NCBI GenBank assembly: GCA_900754795.1
Contig: CAAEEA010000014.1
Coordinates: 1-20,917, forward strand
Source of the DNA: Clostridia bacterium
GTDB taxonomy: Bacteria > Bacillota > Clostridia > Peptostreptococcales > Anaerovoracaceae
Reading direction: 5' to 3'
DNA length: 20,917 nt
Shown piece after piece: positions 13,761 to 20,079 of this stretch. Position numbers and translations under genes: made by a program. Numbering within the stretch: the first letter of the stretch is position 1; each line of letters begins with the position of its first letter. The notes under the pieces are model-generated. The model was given only the letters and a program-made list of their open reading frames with translations. It ran no database searches and was not told where the DNA came from.

Positions 13761-15171
13761 CAAGTCAATGATCAGAGACCTTGAAGAACTTATCAGAATA
13801 CCGTCCGTGTATGATCCGGAAGGAGCTTTCGGGGAACCTTTCGGACGGGATGTGGAGCGGTGCCTGGAAAAAATACTGCAGATCGGAACAGGGCTGGGAT
13901 TTAAAGCAAAAAATTATGACGGTTATGCCGGAGAGCTTGATCTTGGAGAAGGATCGAAAATAATAGGAGTCCTTGGCCATTGTGATGTGGTGGCGCCCGG
14001 AGAGGGGTGGAGCACTGACCCCTTCGAGCCGGTAATTAAAGACGGCCGTCTGTACGGCCGGGGCAGCTCTGACGACAAAGGAGCCCTGCTGGCGTGCATG
14101 TACGCCGCAAAACGGCTCAAAGATAACAGAAAACTGCCGTCTGACGTGATGATAAGAATCATAATCGGCACTAATGAGGAAGAGGACTGGAACGATATAC
14201 CCCATTACCTCGAAAAAACAGAAAATCTGCCGCTGTATTCCATCGTGCCGGATGCTCAGTTTCCTGTAATATACTGCGAAAAAGGACTTTATGATATAGA
14301 CCTGCTTTACGTACCGGATAATTGTCAGACAGATCGCAGCATCATACTGGAGCGATTTGAAGGAGGCTCAGCCAGAAACGCTGTAGCTGCCCGGGCTGAA
14401 GCGACGCTGCGGTTCACGAGCAAAGACGATGATGTGAGGGAAACAGCACAATTGCTGAAAAAGCTCATATATGAGAAAGGCTTTGACGGCATTGTATCAG
14501 AGGGAGAAGATCTGATAACAGTTGTGATGAACGGCAGGAACGCTCATGCCATGAATCCGGAAAAGGGGATAAACGCGGGAGCCAGACTCATAGAGATTCT
14601 TTCCGCGCTGCCTGAAGAAAAGTTTTCACACAGCGGATTTGTAAAAGAATTCCGAAAGCTGATCGGAGAAGATTATTTAGGAGAAAAAGCCGGACTGGCT
14701 TGCCGTGACGAAGAATCAGGCGACCTGACCGTGAGTGTGGGCGTCTTTCGGGAATCAGATGACGGCTTAATAACTATGCAGGCAAGTATAAGATATCCCG
14801 CAAGCGCGGATTTTGAGCAGATAAAAGCAAAGACGGCTGACGGTCTTGGAGGCGGAAAGTTTACGATCAGAGAGATCAGTCACATGAAGTCTGTATATTT
14901 CAAAAAGGATGATCCGTTTGTCAGACTGCTCATGGACGTATACAGGGAAGTCAGCGGCGATTGTGAAAGCGAACCCATTTCGATAGGAGGGGCTACTTAC
15001 GCCCGTGCAATTCCCAACGCTGTAGCGTTCGGCCCCCTTTTCCCGTGGGAAGAAGAACTCGCTCACGAGCCCGACGAGTTTGTGGATCTTGATTCTCTGC
15101 AAAAGGCCGGTGAAGTTTATTACAGAACGTTTGAAAGGATATGCGAATTACTGAAAGGAGATAACCTGTAA
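13753..15171 (+). CDS. M20-family dipeptidase, PepV/Sapep-like
   Basis: A 472-residue di-zinc hydrolase. Metal and catalytic residues by motif: LGHCDVVAPGEGW (74-86) with His76 and catalytic Asp78, GRGSSDDKG (102-110) with bridging Asp107, TNEEEDW (140-146) with general base and ligand glutamates 142-143, VPDAQFP (165-171) with Asp167, and LAHEPDEF near the C-terminus with His437. The C-terminal TYARAIPNAVAFGPLFP segment is typical of PepV. PepV removes N-terminal residues from dipeptides, but M20 relatives also hydrolyse N-carbamoyl amino acids and allantoate, so in this cluster an amide or ureide substrate is possible. ATG 13753, with AGAGGTG before it inside the permease gene, is preferred to the ATG at 13717. 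The stop overlaps the next gene (TAATG). Confidence 0.88.
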   Translation: MHDKSMIRDLEELIRIPSVYDPEGAFGEPFGRDVERCLEKILQIGTGLGFKAKNYDGYAGELDLGEGSKIIGVLGHCDVVAPGEGWSTDPFEPVIKDGRLYGRGSSDDKGALLACMYAAKRLKDNRKLPSDVMIRIIIGTNEEEDWNDIPHYLEKTENLPLYSIVPDAQFPVIYCEKGLYDIDLLYVPDNCQTDRSIILERFEGGSARNAVAARAEATLRFTSKDDDVRETAQLLKKLIYEKGFDGIVSEGEDLITVVMNGRNAHAMNPEKGINAGARLIEILSALPEEKFSHSGFVKEFRKLIGEDYLGEKAGLACRDEESGDLTVSVGVFRESDDGLITMQASIRYPASADFEQIKAKTADGLGGGKFTIREISHMKSVYFKKDDPFVRLLMDVYREVSGDCESEPISIGGATYARAIPNAVAFGPLFPWEEELAHEPDEFVDLDSLQKAGEVYYRTFERICELLKGDNL

Positions 15172-16328
15172 TGGCTCCTGAAGTAAAGATAAAAAAGGCG
15201 TTCAGCATAGAAACATTAGTATTTCTTGCTGTTCTCACCCTGGTGTTCGGTACTCTCGGGCGCGAAATGGGAGCGGTCAACATGGTGAACACCATGCTCA
15301 ACACAGCGTACAGCCTGCTTATGGAAACAGTGCTTTATATAATGGCGATTGCCGTTATCGCCGGAGCCTTTTCCGGTCTCCTCACTGAGTTCGGCGTGGT
15401 ATCTGCCATAAATAAGCTGCTTTCCCCTCTGATGAAGCCCCTTTACGGCCTTCCGGGAGCTGGTATAGTGGGGGTAGTGACTACATACCTTTCGGACAAT
15501 CCCGCAGTGCTGACCCTGGTTGACGATAATAATTTCCGCCGGTATTTCAGAAAGTATCAGATGCCTGCGATCAACAATCTCGGCACGGCTTTTGGCATGG
15601 GCCTTATAGTCACGGCGTTCGTCATCGGCATCAAAGCGCCTGACGGCGAAAATTATGTGACAGGCGCGCTCATAGGAAATCTTGGCGCGGTGATAGGCAG
15701 CATAATAAGCGTAAGGCTTATGCTGCTGAAGACAAAGAAACTGTTCGGAACAGAAGAAATGATTGACACCGGAAATTCTGAAACTGAGCTTTCGCTGAAT
15801 GAACGTATTGCCAGAGCCGGCGGCGCGGGACGGCGGTTTCTTGAAGCAGTCCTCGAGGGCGGCAAGAGCGGAGTGAGCATTGGACTGTCCATCATACCGG
15901 GAGTACTGATAATATGTACTTTTGTAATGATGTTTACCAACGGGCCGTCGGCAGACGGCACATTCACCGGAGCGGCGTATGAGGGAATCGCGCTGCTGCC
16001 CGCTATGGCTGACAAAATAAGCTTTATTTTAAATCCGCTCTTTGGGTTTACATCGTCTGAAGCCATCGCTGTTCCGATCACCGCTCTGGGTTCCGCCGGA
16101 GCTGCTGTCGGGGTTATACCCGAACTTGTTTCAGAAGGTCTTGTGTCAGGTAATGATATTGCTGTGTTCACGGCAATGTGTATGTGCTGGAGCGGATATC
16201 TCAGCACTCATGTGGCGATGATGGATTCCCTCGGTTTCAGAAAACTTACCGGTCACGCGATCCTCTGCCACACCATAGGAGGTCTTTGCGCAGGTATCAG
16301 CGCTCACATTATTTATTCGCTGATATAG
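15171..16328 (+). CDS. Gate (nucleoside recognition) domain membrane protein
   Basis: A 385-residue polytopic membrane protein. The N-terminal half (about 15-180) has the Gate/nucleoside-recognition pattern TVLYIMAIAVIAGAFSGLL followed by a segment ending in LYGLPG. A second Gate-like half begins near KSGVSIGLSIIPGVL (about 236-250) and ends with conserved small-residue helices. Relatives are annotated as nucleoside recognition or YjiH-like proteins and resemble spore maturation proteins SpmA/SpmB; transport is suspected but substrates are largely unknown. It shares a base with the peptidase stop codon and has AAAGGAG upstream, so it is the last gene of the PucR-permease-peptidase unit. No classical terminator follows; the palindromic array may serve. 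Confidence 0.78.
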   Translation: MAPEVKIKKAFSIETLVFLAVLTLVFGTLGREMGAVNMVNTMLNTAYSLLMETVLYIMAIAVIAGAFSGLLTEFGVVSAINKLLSPLMKPLYGLPGAGIVGVVTTYLSDNPAVLTLVDDNNFRRYFRKYQMPAINNLGTAFGMGLIVTAFVIGIKAPDGENYVTGALIGNLGAVIGSIISVRLMLLKTKKLFGTEEMIDTGNSETELSLNERIARAGGAGRRFLEAVLEGGKSGVSIGLSIIPGVLIICTFVMMFTNGPSADGTFTGAAYEGIALLPAMADKISFILNPLFGFTSSEAIAVPITALGSAGAAVGVIPELVSEGLVSGNDIAVFTAMCMCWSGYLSTHVAMMDSLGFRKLTGHAILCHTIGGLCAGISAHIIYSLI

Positions 16329-16339
16329 CCGTGCAGTCC

Positions 16340-16394
16340 GCATGCAGATCATGTGCGGATCGTGTGCGGATCATATGCGGATCGTATGCGGATC
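16340..16394. repeat. 11-bp tandem repeat, five units
   Basis: Five consecutive 11-mers of consensus RTRTGCGGATC. Units start at 16340 (degenerate GCATGCAGATC), 16351, 16362, 16373 and 16384. The units alternate at their first bases. It ends 2 bases before the palindromic array. Confidence 0.9.
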
Positions 16395-16396
16395 GC

Positions 16397-16718
16397 GGCG
16401 TCCACCTTTTTCCGCGAATCAGCCGGAAAAGGTGGAACCCTTCCACCCAAATCAAGGGTGAACAGGTAAAAAGGTGGAGTCCCTCCACCTTTTTCTACGA
16501 AAACAATAAATAAGGTGGAGCGCTCCAACGCCAAAAGTTCCGGCAAACAGCGAAACTGACAACTATAGTTGTCAAAACCCGCCTGATCCAAAAAATACAC
16601 TCCACCTAAAAACTTCATATGTCTGAAATGGGTGGAAAGAATCCACCCATTTTTGATAAAACAAGAAAAAAGGTGGAAGACTTCCACCTAAATCCGCGTT
16701 AAACCAGAAAAAGGTGGA
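16397..16718. repeat. Palindromic repeat array with 41-bp period, copy B
   Basis: TCCACC occurs at 16401, 16442, 16484, 16601, 16642 and 16683; GGTGGA occurs at 16431, 16473, 16514, 16631, 16672 and 16713. Spacings are 41, 42, 117, 41, 41 and 42, 41, 117, 41, 41. The structure is GGTGGA-N5-TCCACC palindromes separated by 24-25 bases of differing sequence. Bases flanking the core change in matched pairs: A-T or G-C next to the core at 16431, 16473 and 16672, and ATGGGTGGA/TCCACCCAT at 16629-16650. The 117-base interval holds degenerate units and an 18-bp palindrome. The first 82 bases recur at 9835-9916. It is intergenic, between the Gate protein and the patatin gene. No coding role is credible, as 41 is not divisible by three. 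Confidence 0.88.
16557..16574. promoter_or_regulatory. Perfect 18-bp palindrome
   Basis: TGACAACTATAGTTGTCA equals its own reverse complement. It looks like a dimeric repressor operator and lies where the 41-bp array is interrupted. No promoter close by was recognised, so its use is unknown. Confidence 0.55.
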
Positions 16719-16798
16719 AGCCCCCGATAGCCTTCGAAAGCCCGAGAGCCCCGAGAGCCCCCGGAAGACGATCCAAACCCCCGGAGCTTGCCCCGCGA

Positions 16799-16837
16799 CT
16801 GCCGCCGCTTGACTTCCGGCGGCAGGGAGATTATCAT
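16799..16837 (+). promoter_or_regulatory. Promoter of the patatin-like gene, overlapped by an inverted repeat
   Basis: -35 TTGACT (16809-16814), 17-bp spacer, -10 TATCAT (16832-16837), each one base from consensus. Inverted repeat CTGCCGCC (16799-16806) / GGCGGCAG (16818-16825) places the -35 in its loop and one arm in the spacer, as for a repressor site. The start near 16844 leaves a leader of about 15 bases. Confidence 0.68.
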
Positions 16838-16858
16838 TGAAGCAGGGGGAATGATAAT

Positions 16859-17719
16859 ATGAAACAGAAGGTAGGACTGGTAGTTGAAGGCGGCGGAATG
16901 AAGTGCGCGTACAGCGCCGGAATACTGGATGCCTTTCTCGACAACGATATAAACTTTGAATACTGCATAGGTGTCTCAGGCGGCGCGGGGAACCTGGCTT
17001 CATATCTTTCCGGACAGAGGGGAAGAAACCTGCGGTTTTTCGCGGAGCACACACGGGCGCCGGAGTATTTCGGGATCAGGAGCCTGCTCAGGACCGGAGA
17101 TCTTTTCGGCCTCGAATATATATACAGGACGCTGTCAAACAGCGGGGGCGCAGATCCGCTTGATTTTGAGGCATTTATGAAAAATCCGGCAGAGTACCGG
17201 GCAGTGGCTACCGACGCCGGGACAGGCAGAGCCGTATATTTCGGCAAGGAGAACATGAAACAGGACGACTACAGGATCGTTATGGCTTCCTGCGCTCTGC
17301 CGGCCGTATGCCGTCCGGTAAAGATAGACGGAGTACCATACTTTGACGGAGGAATCGCGGACTCAATACCCGTGGGCAGGGCGCTTGAAGACGGATGCGA
17401 CAAGCTTGTTGTGCTGCTGTCAAAACCGAGGGATTACATAAGACAGCCACAGAAGATGAAGGCGCTTTATACTTTGCGCTGCCGGGCATATCCGCGGATA
17501 GTTGAGGCTCTTGACCACAGGCATACTGCATACAATCTGAATCTGCGGAAAGTATACGACCTCGAAAAAGCCGGAAAGGCTTTTATCTTCGCGCCGGAAA
17601 CGCGCGTCAGAACCGGGACGTTTTCAGTAGACGAAAAAACCGCGCACGAACTGTACGATATCGGCATGGCCGATTTTCGCAGAGAAAGCGCGCGGCTCAT
17701 GGAATATATTGAAGGGTAG
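16859..17719 (+). CDS. Patatin-like phospholipase family protein
   Basis: A 286-residue serine hydrolase of the bacterial patatin (YjjU/RssA-like) group. The oxyanion-hole loop is EGGGMK (10-15), the nucleophile elbow GVSGG (38-42) supplies Ser40, and the catalytic dyad aspartate is Asp163 in FDGG (162-165). All catalytic elements are intact. The family cleaves acyl groups from lipids or related esters in the cytoplasm or at the inner membrane face; no signal peptide is present. The RBS AGGGGGA (16844-16850) is 8 bases before the ATG. The gene has its own promoter and converges on the racemase-like gene with only 4 bases between the stop codons. Confidence 0.9.
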   Translation: MKQKVGLVVEGGGMKCAYSAGILDAFLDNDINFEYCIGVSGGAGNLASYLSGQRGRNLRFFAEHTRAPEYFGIRSLLRTGDLFGLEYIYRTLSNSGGADPLDFEAFMKNPAEYRAVATDAGTGRAVYFGKENMKQDDYRIVMASCALPAVCRPVKIDGVPYFDGGIADSIPVGRALEDGCDKLVVLLSKPRDYIRQPQKMKALYTLRCRAYPRIVEALDHRHTAYNLNLRKVYDLEKAGKAFIFAPETRVRTGTFSVDEKTAHELYDIGMADFRRESARLMEYIEG

Positions 17720-17723
17720 ACAG

Positions 17724-18467
17724 TCAGATTTCAATTTTCAGATACTTTCTTATTTCTTCAGCCGGAGGCCGCTCAAAAGTACAGCGCCGTGAATATGTCC
17801 AGCCGCAGTGCGTTTTACAGTTATACTGCATACACGCATTCATCATCGCGGCAATAGCCGGATCAATGACCGGAACGCCGAACTTTTTCTGCAGAGCCTG
17901 ATATTGTCCGGTTTCCATGGTACAGCCGAGGATGATGACCTCCGCGCCGTCTTTTTCCAGAGCAAGGGAGATTTCTTCCGATATCCGCTGCTCCAGCAGA
18001 AAGTGATCTTTTTGCAGGTCAGATACTCTGATGCCCAGAGGACGGACGGAGCGCAGCTTTGAATCAAGCCCGGAACGGCGGATATTTTCGAGCATTTTTT
18101 CAGTGGTCTTATGGCGCACGGAAATCACGGAAAAACATTTGCCGAAAATCGAGGCGAGCTGCACCGAAGATTCGCCGGGCCCGGCGATGATGATATCGTC
18201 GAAAAGCTCGCGGGCGGCGTCTATAGCCGGATCATGGAAACATCCGATGATCACGGCGTCATAGTTTTCCTTTCTCAGATCATTTATCTTTACAATAAGC
18301 CTGTAGAGAACGAGTTCCTCAAAAACAATGTATTCCAGATTGTCAGTGCCTGTGATAAAGTGATAATCCACACTGACGCCGCGGGGCGCATGACGGTTCA
18401 GCTCGGCGGCAAGATCTTCAAAGGCGTCGCTGCCGTCATATAGGATGTCAAGATAAGCGATTTTCAT
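17724..18467 (-). CDS. Asp/Glu/hydantoin racemase-family protein
   Basis: A 247-residue protein of the cofactor-independent two-cysteine racemase superfamily. The two catalytic cysteines are visible: Cys76 in IIGCFHDP (73-80) and Cys182 in ILGCTMETG (179-187). The C-HDP context resembles hydantoin racemase (HyuE) and related maleate isomerase-type enzymes more than glutamate racemase MurI. Substrate is not determined. A C-terminal Cys-rich tail (CMQYNCKTHCGWTYSRRC, 212-229) is unusual and could bind metal. AAGGAGG precedes the ATG and an extended -10 promoter lies at 18493-18501. If linked to the PucR cluster, it could supply racemisation of a hydantoin or amino acid, but it is on the other strand with its own promoter. 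Confidence 0.8.
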   Translation of the reverse strand: MKIAYLDILYDGSDAFEDLAAELNRHAPRGVSVDYHFITGTDNLEYIVFEELVLYRLIVKINDLRKENYDAVIIGCFHDPAIDAARELFDDIIIAGPGESSVQLASIFGKCFSVISVRHKTTEKMLENIRRSGLDSKLRSVRPLGIRVSDLQKDHFLLEQRISEEISLALEKDGAEVIILGCTMETGQYQALQKKFGVPVIDPAIAAMMNACMQYNCKTHCGWTYSRRCTFERPPAEEIRKYLKIEI

Positions 18468-18492
18468 GGCGGGCCTCCTTTCATTTTTTCAC

Positions 18493-18501
18493 ATTATATC
18501 A
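18493..18501 (-). promoter_or_regulatory. Extended -10 promoter of the racemase-like gene
   Basis: Minus strand reads TGA-TATAAT, a full extended -10; the -35 region is poor. The start is expected near 18486, giving a leader of about 19 bases. Confidence 0.6.
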
Positions 18502-18583
18502 GCGCGGCAAAAATAAAATATTAGGATGATACTAAAAAACCGAAGATTTTTTTGTTGTCGGGACAATTTTATGCGGCGGCAAA

Positions 18584-18636
18584 GAAAAAACACCAGGAAG
18601 CGTGTAAGCGTATAATCCCTGTACGCATTGAAAACA
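18584..18636. repeat. Module resembling part of the S10 leader, upstream of its promoter
   Basis: The A-rich/CAC segment, GCGTGTA and then CTGTACGCATTGAAAACA (18619-18636) recur in the same order in 18824-18901, where the last element reads CTGTACACGTTGAAAACA (16 of 18 identical). The 170 bases between the racemase promoter and the S10 promoter hold no gene that I can support. Confidence 0.5.
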
Positions 18637-18669
18637 CTAAAAAATTTTTAAAAATATTGCATTTTTCTC

Positions 18670-18698
18670 TTGAAAAAAAATACGAGTTAATATATACT
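18670..18698 (+). promoter_or_regulatory. Sigma-A promoter of the S10 operon
   Basis: -35 TTGAAA (18670-18675), 17-bp spacer, -10 TATACT (18693-18698), in an A/T-rich upstream context as in strong ribosomal promoters. The start is expected near 18705. Confidence 0.75.
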
Positions 18699-18704
18699 GT
18701 AATA

Positions 18705-18960
18705 GCTTGTGAAAAAGGCGATGAAGCGGGAAGTTGCTGGGCTATCAGGTAATTTCCGCCGAGCATGTCCTCACTCGATGAGGGCGGAGGGATTCGCCGG
18801 TTTTTTGCTGTGTGGGTAAAAAACGAAAACACACGGCAGCGTGTACAACGCAAGCAGAGAGCCGCCCGCTAAACGGCAACTCACTGTACACGTTGAAAAC
18901 AGGGCAGTATGAGTCCCTTGTACAAGCATAGCGAAAACAGTACAAAATTATCAGGAGGAA
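18705..18960 (+). ncRNA. Long structured 5' leader of the S10 operon
   Basis: About 260 bases of leader precede rpsJ. Elements: outer stem GGCGA (18717-18721) / TCGCC (18794-18798), inner stem GCGGGAA (18726-18732) / TTTCCGC (18753-18759), hairpin CCTCA/TGAGG (18769-18783), a TTTTTT run at 18801-18806, stem GCTGTGTG (18807-18814) / CACACGGC (18830-18837), and stem CGTGTACA (18840-18847) / TGTACACG (18885-18892) enclosing GCCG/CGGC. TCCGCC (18755-18760) can instead pair with GGCGGA (18783-18788), giving two exclusive folds just before the T run. This is the layout of an attenuator, plausibly bound by a ribosomal protein. I recall a Clostridia S10 leader motif in comparative surveys but cannot match it here. 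Confidence 0.6.
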
Positions 18961-18964
18961 CAAA

Positions 18965-19276
18965 ATGAGCGAATTACAGAAAATCAGAATCAAACTGAAA
19001 GCTTATGACCACGCTTTGCTGGATCAGTCAGCGGCAAAGATCGTAGAGACGGCCAAGAAGACCGGCGCCGATGTTTCCGGCCCGATTCCGCTCCCTACGG
19101 AAAAAGAAGTAATCACTATCCTGAGAGCGGTACACAAGTACAAAGACTCCAGAGAACAGTTCGAGCAGAGAACTCACAAGAGACTGATCGACATCACCAA
19201 CGCCACTCTCAAGACGACAGACGCGCTGACCAAGCTCGATCTTCCGGCAGGCGTAGACATTGAGATCAAACTGTAA
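18965..19276 (+). CDS. rpsJ: 30S ribosomal protein S10
   Basis: 103 residues, the usual length. It opens KIRIKLKAYDHALLDQSAAKIVETAKKTGA and contains the conserved GPIPLPTEKEVITILRAVHKYKDSREQFE segment, ending in GVDIEIKL. S10 is part of the 30S head and also acts as NusE in transcription antitermination. It is the first gene of the S10 operon; AGGAGG (18953-18958) lies 6 bases before the ATG. It is separated from tuf by the large insertion described here. Confidence 0.98.
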   Translation: MSELQKIRIKLKAYDHALLDQSAAKIVETAKKTGADVSGPIPLPTEKEVITILRAVHKYKDSREQFEQRTHKRLIDITNATLKTTDALTKLDLPAGVDIEIKL

Positions 19277-19303
19277 GAGACCGCCGAAAGGCAAAACAAA
19301 ACG

Positions 19304-19389
19304 AAGGGAAATCTCCCTTAGTAAGAACGCATGAGAGGGCAGCCGCCGCGCGTCCTGTGTCAGCGCGGAGCCGGCCAAACCAGAGCGTT
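19304..19389 (+). ncRNA. Structured intercistronic element between rpsJ and rplC
   Basis: The 139-base gap is long for this gene pair. It contains hairpin AAGGGA-AATC-TCCCTT (19304-19319), then an outer pairing AACGC (19326-19330) / GCGTT (19385-19389) around a stem GCCG+CCGCGC (19342-19351) / GCGCGG-AGC-CGGC (19363-19375). No T run follows, so it is not a simple terminator. A protein-binding or processing site is possible. Confidence 0.5.
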
Positions 19390-19415
19390 CCAATGTAAGA
19401 AAAGGAGAAGAAAAT

Positions 19416-20054
19416 ATGAAAATGATCTTAGGCAAGAAGCTGGGAATGACCCAGATCTTCGACGCGGAGGGAAACGTAGTTCCCGTAACAGTTATCGAAG
19501 CCGGCCCTGAAGTGGTAACTCAGGTAAAGACGGTTGAGACAGACGGCTATAACGCCGTACAGGTAGGCTTTGAAGACCAGAAGCCTCAGAGAGTAAACAA
19601 GCCGCTCACCGGACATTTTGCAAAAGCCGGTGTGGACACAAAGAAATACCTTGCCGAATTCAGAGTTGAAGACGGTGAAACCTACGAAGTAGGACAGGTG
19701 ATCACAGTAGCGGAATTTGAAGAAGGAAAGAAACTGGACATCACCGGAGTATCAAAAGGTAAAGGTACTCAGGGCAACATCAAGAGACACGGACATCACA
19801 GAGGTCCTATGACCCACGGTTCCAAGCATAAGAGACTGGCCGGAGCTCTGGCTGCCGGTACCTATCCTTCAAGAGTGTTCAAGGGCAACAAAGCCCCTGG
19901 AAGAACCGGAAGAGATACCGTTACAGTGCAGAACGTAGTTCTGGTAAAAGTTATCGCAGACAGAAACCTGATGCTCGTAAAGGGCGCGGTTCCGGGCAAC
20001 AAAGGCGGACTTGTACGCGTACAGTACGCTGTAAAAGGCCAGGACGACAAATAG
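19416..20054 (+). CDS. rplC: 50S ribosomal protein L3
   Basis: 212 residues, normal length. It opens KMILGKKLGMTQIFD and carries the conserved GVSKGKGTQGNIKRHGHHRGPMTHGSKHKR region and the KAPGRTG loop, which reach into the peptidyl-transferase centre region of 23S rRNA. L3 is one of the two proteins that start 50S assembly. RBS AAAGGAG (19401-19407). It precedes rplD by 25 bases, the standard S10 operon order. Confidence 0.98.
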   Translation: MKMILGKKLGMTQIFDAEGNVVPVTVIEAGPEVVTQVKTVETDGYNAVQVGFEDQKPQRVNKPLTGHFAKAGVDTKKYLAEFRVEDGETYEVGQVITVAEFEEGKKLDITGVSKGKGTQGNIKRHGHHRGPMTHGSKHKRLAGALAAGTYPSRVFKGNKAPGRTGRDTVTVQNVVLVKVIADRNLMLVKGAVPGNKGGLVRVQYAVKGQDDK

Positions 20055-20079
20055 GAACTGAGGGAAGGAGGAAGCAACA

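Noticed and set aside
16397..16718. Array considered as a CRISPR
   Set aside because: The fixed part is only 17 bases with a variable centre, spacers of 24-25 bases are partly duplicated at 9835-9916, and there are no cas genes nearby.
16349..17054. Minus-strand reading frames through the repeat block, with peptide similarity to one at 9457-9888 (VPPFPADS-KKVDA)
   Set aside because: The shared peptide is a translation of the 82-bp repeat. The frames lack RBS, overlap the patatin gene and promoter, and a 41-base period cannot encode an in-phase repeat.
10049..18467. A complete hydantoin utilisation pathway (hydantoinase, carbamoylase, racemase, permease)
   Set aside because: No hydantoinase (amidohydrolase) is present, the M20 gene looks PepV-like, and the racemase is on the other strand with its own promoter. 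Kept only as a hypothesis.
18552..18752. Small plus-strand open frame of 66 codons before rpsJ
   Set aside because: It has no RBS, spans the S10 promoter and leader, and its low-complexity Lys/Glu-rich peptide matches no family that I recognise.
18920..18948. Second S10 promoter TTGTAC-N17-TACAAA
   Set aside because: The -10 is poor and the start would fall on the Shine-Dalgarno, leaving no leader.
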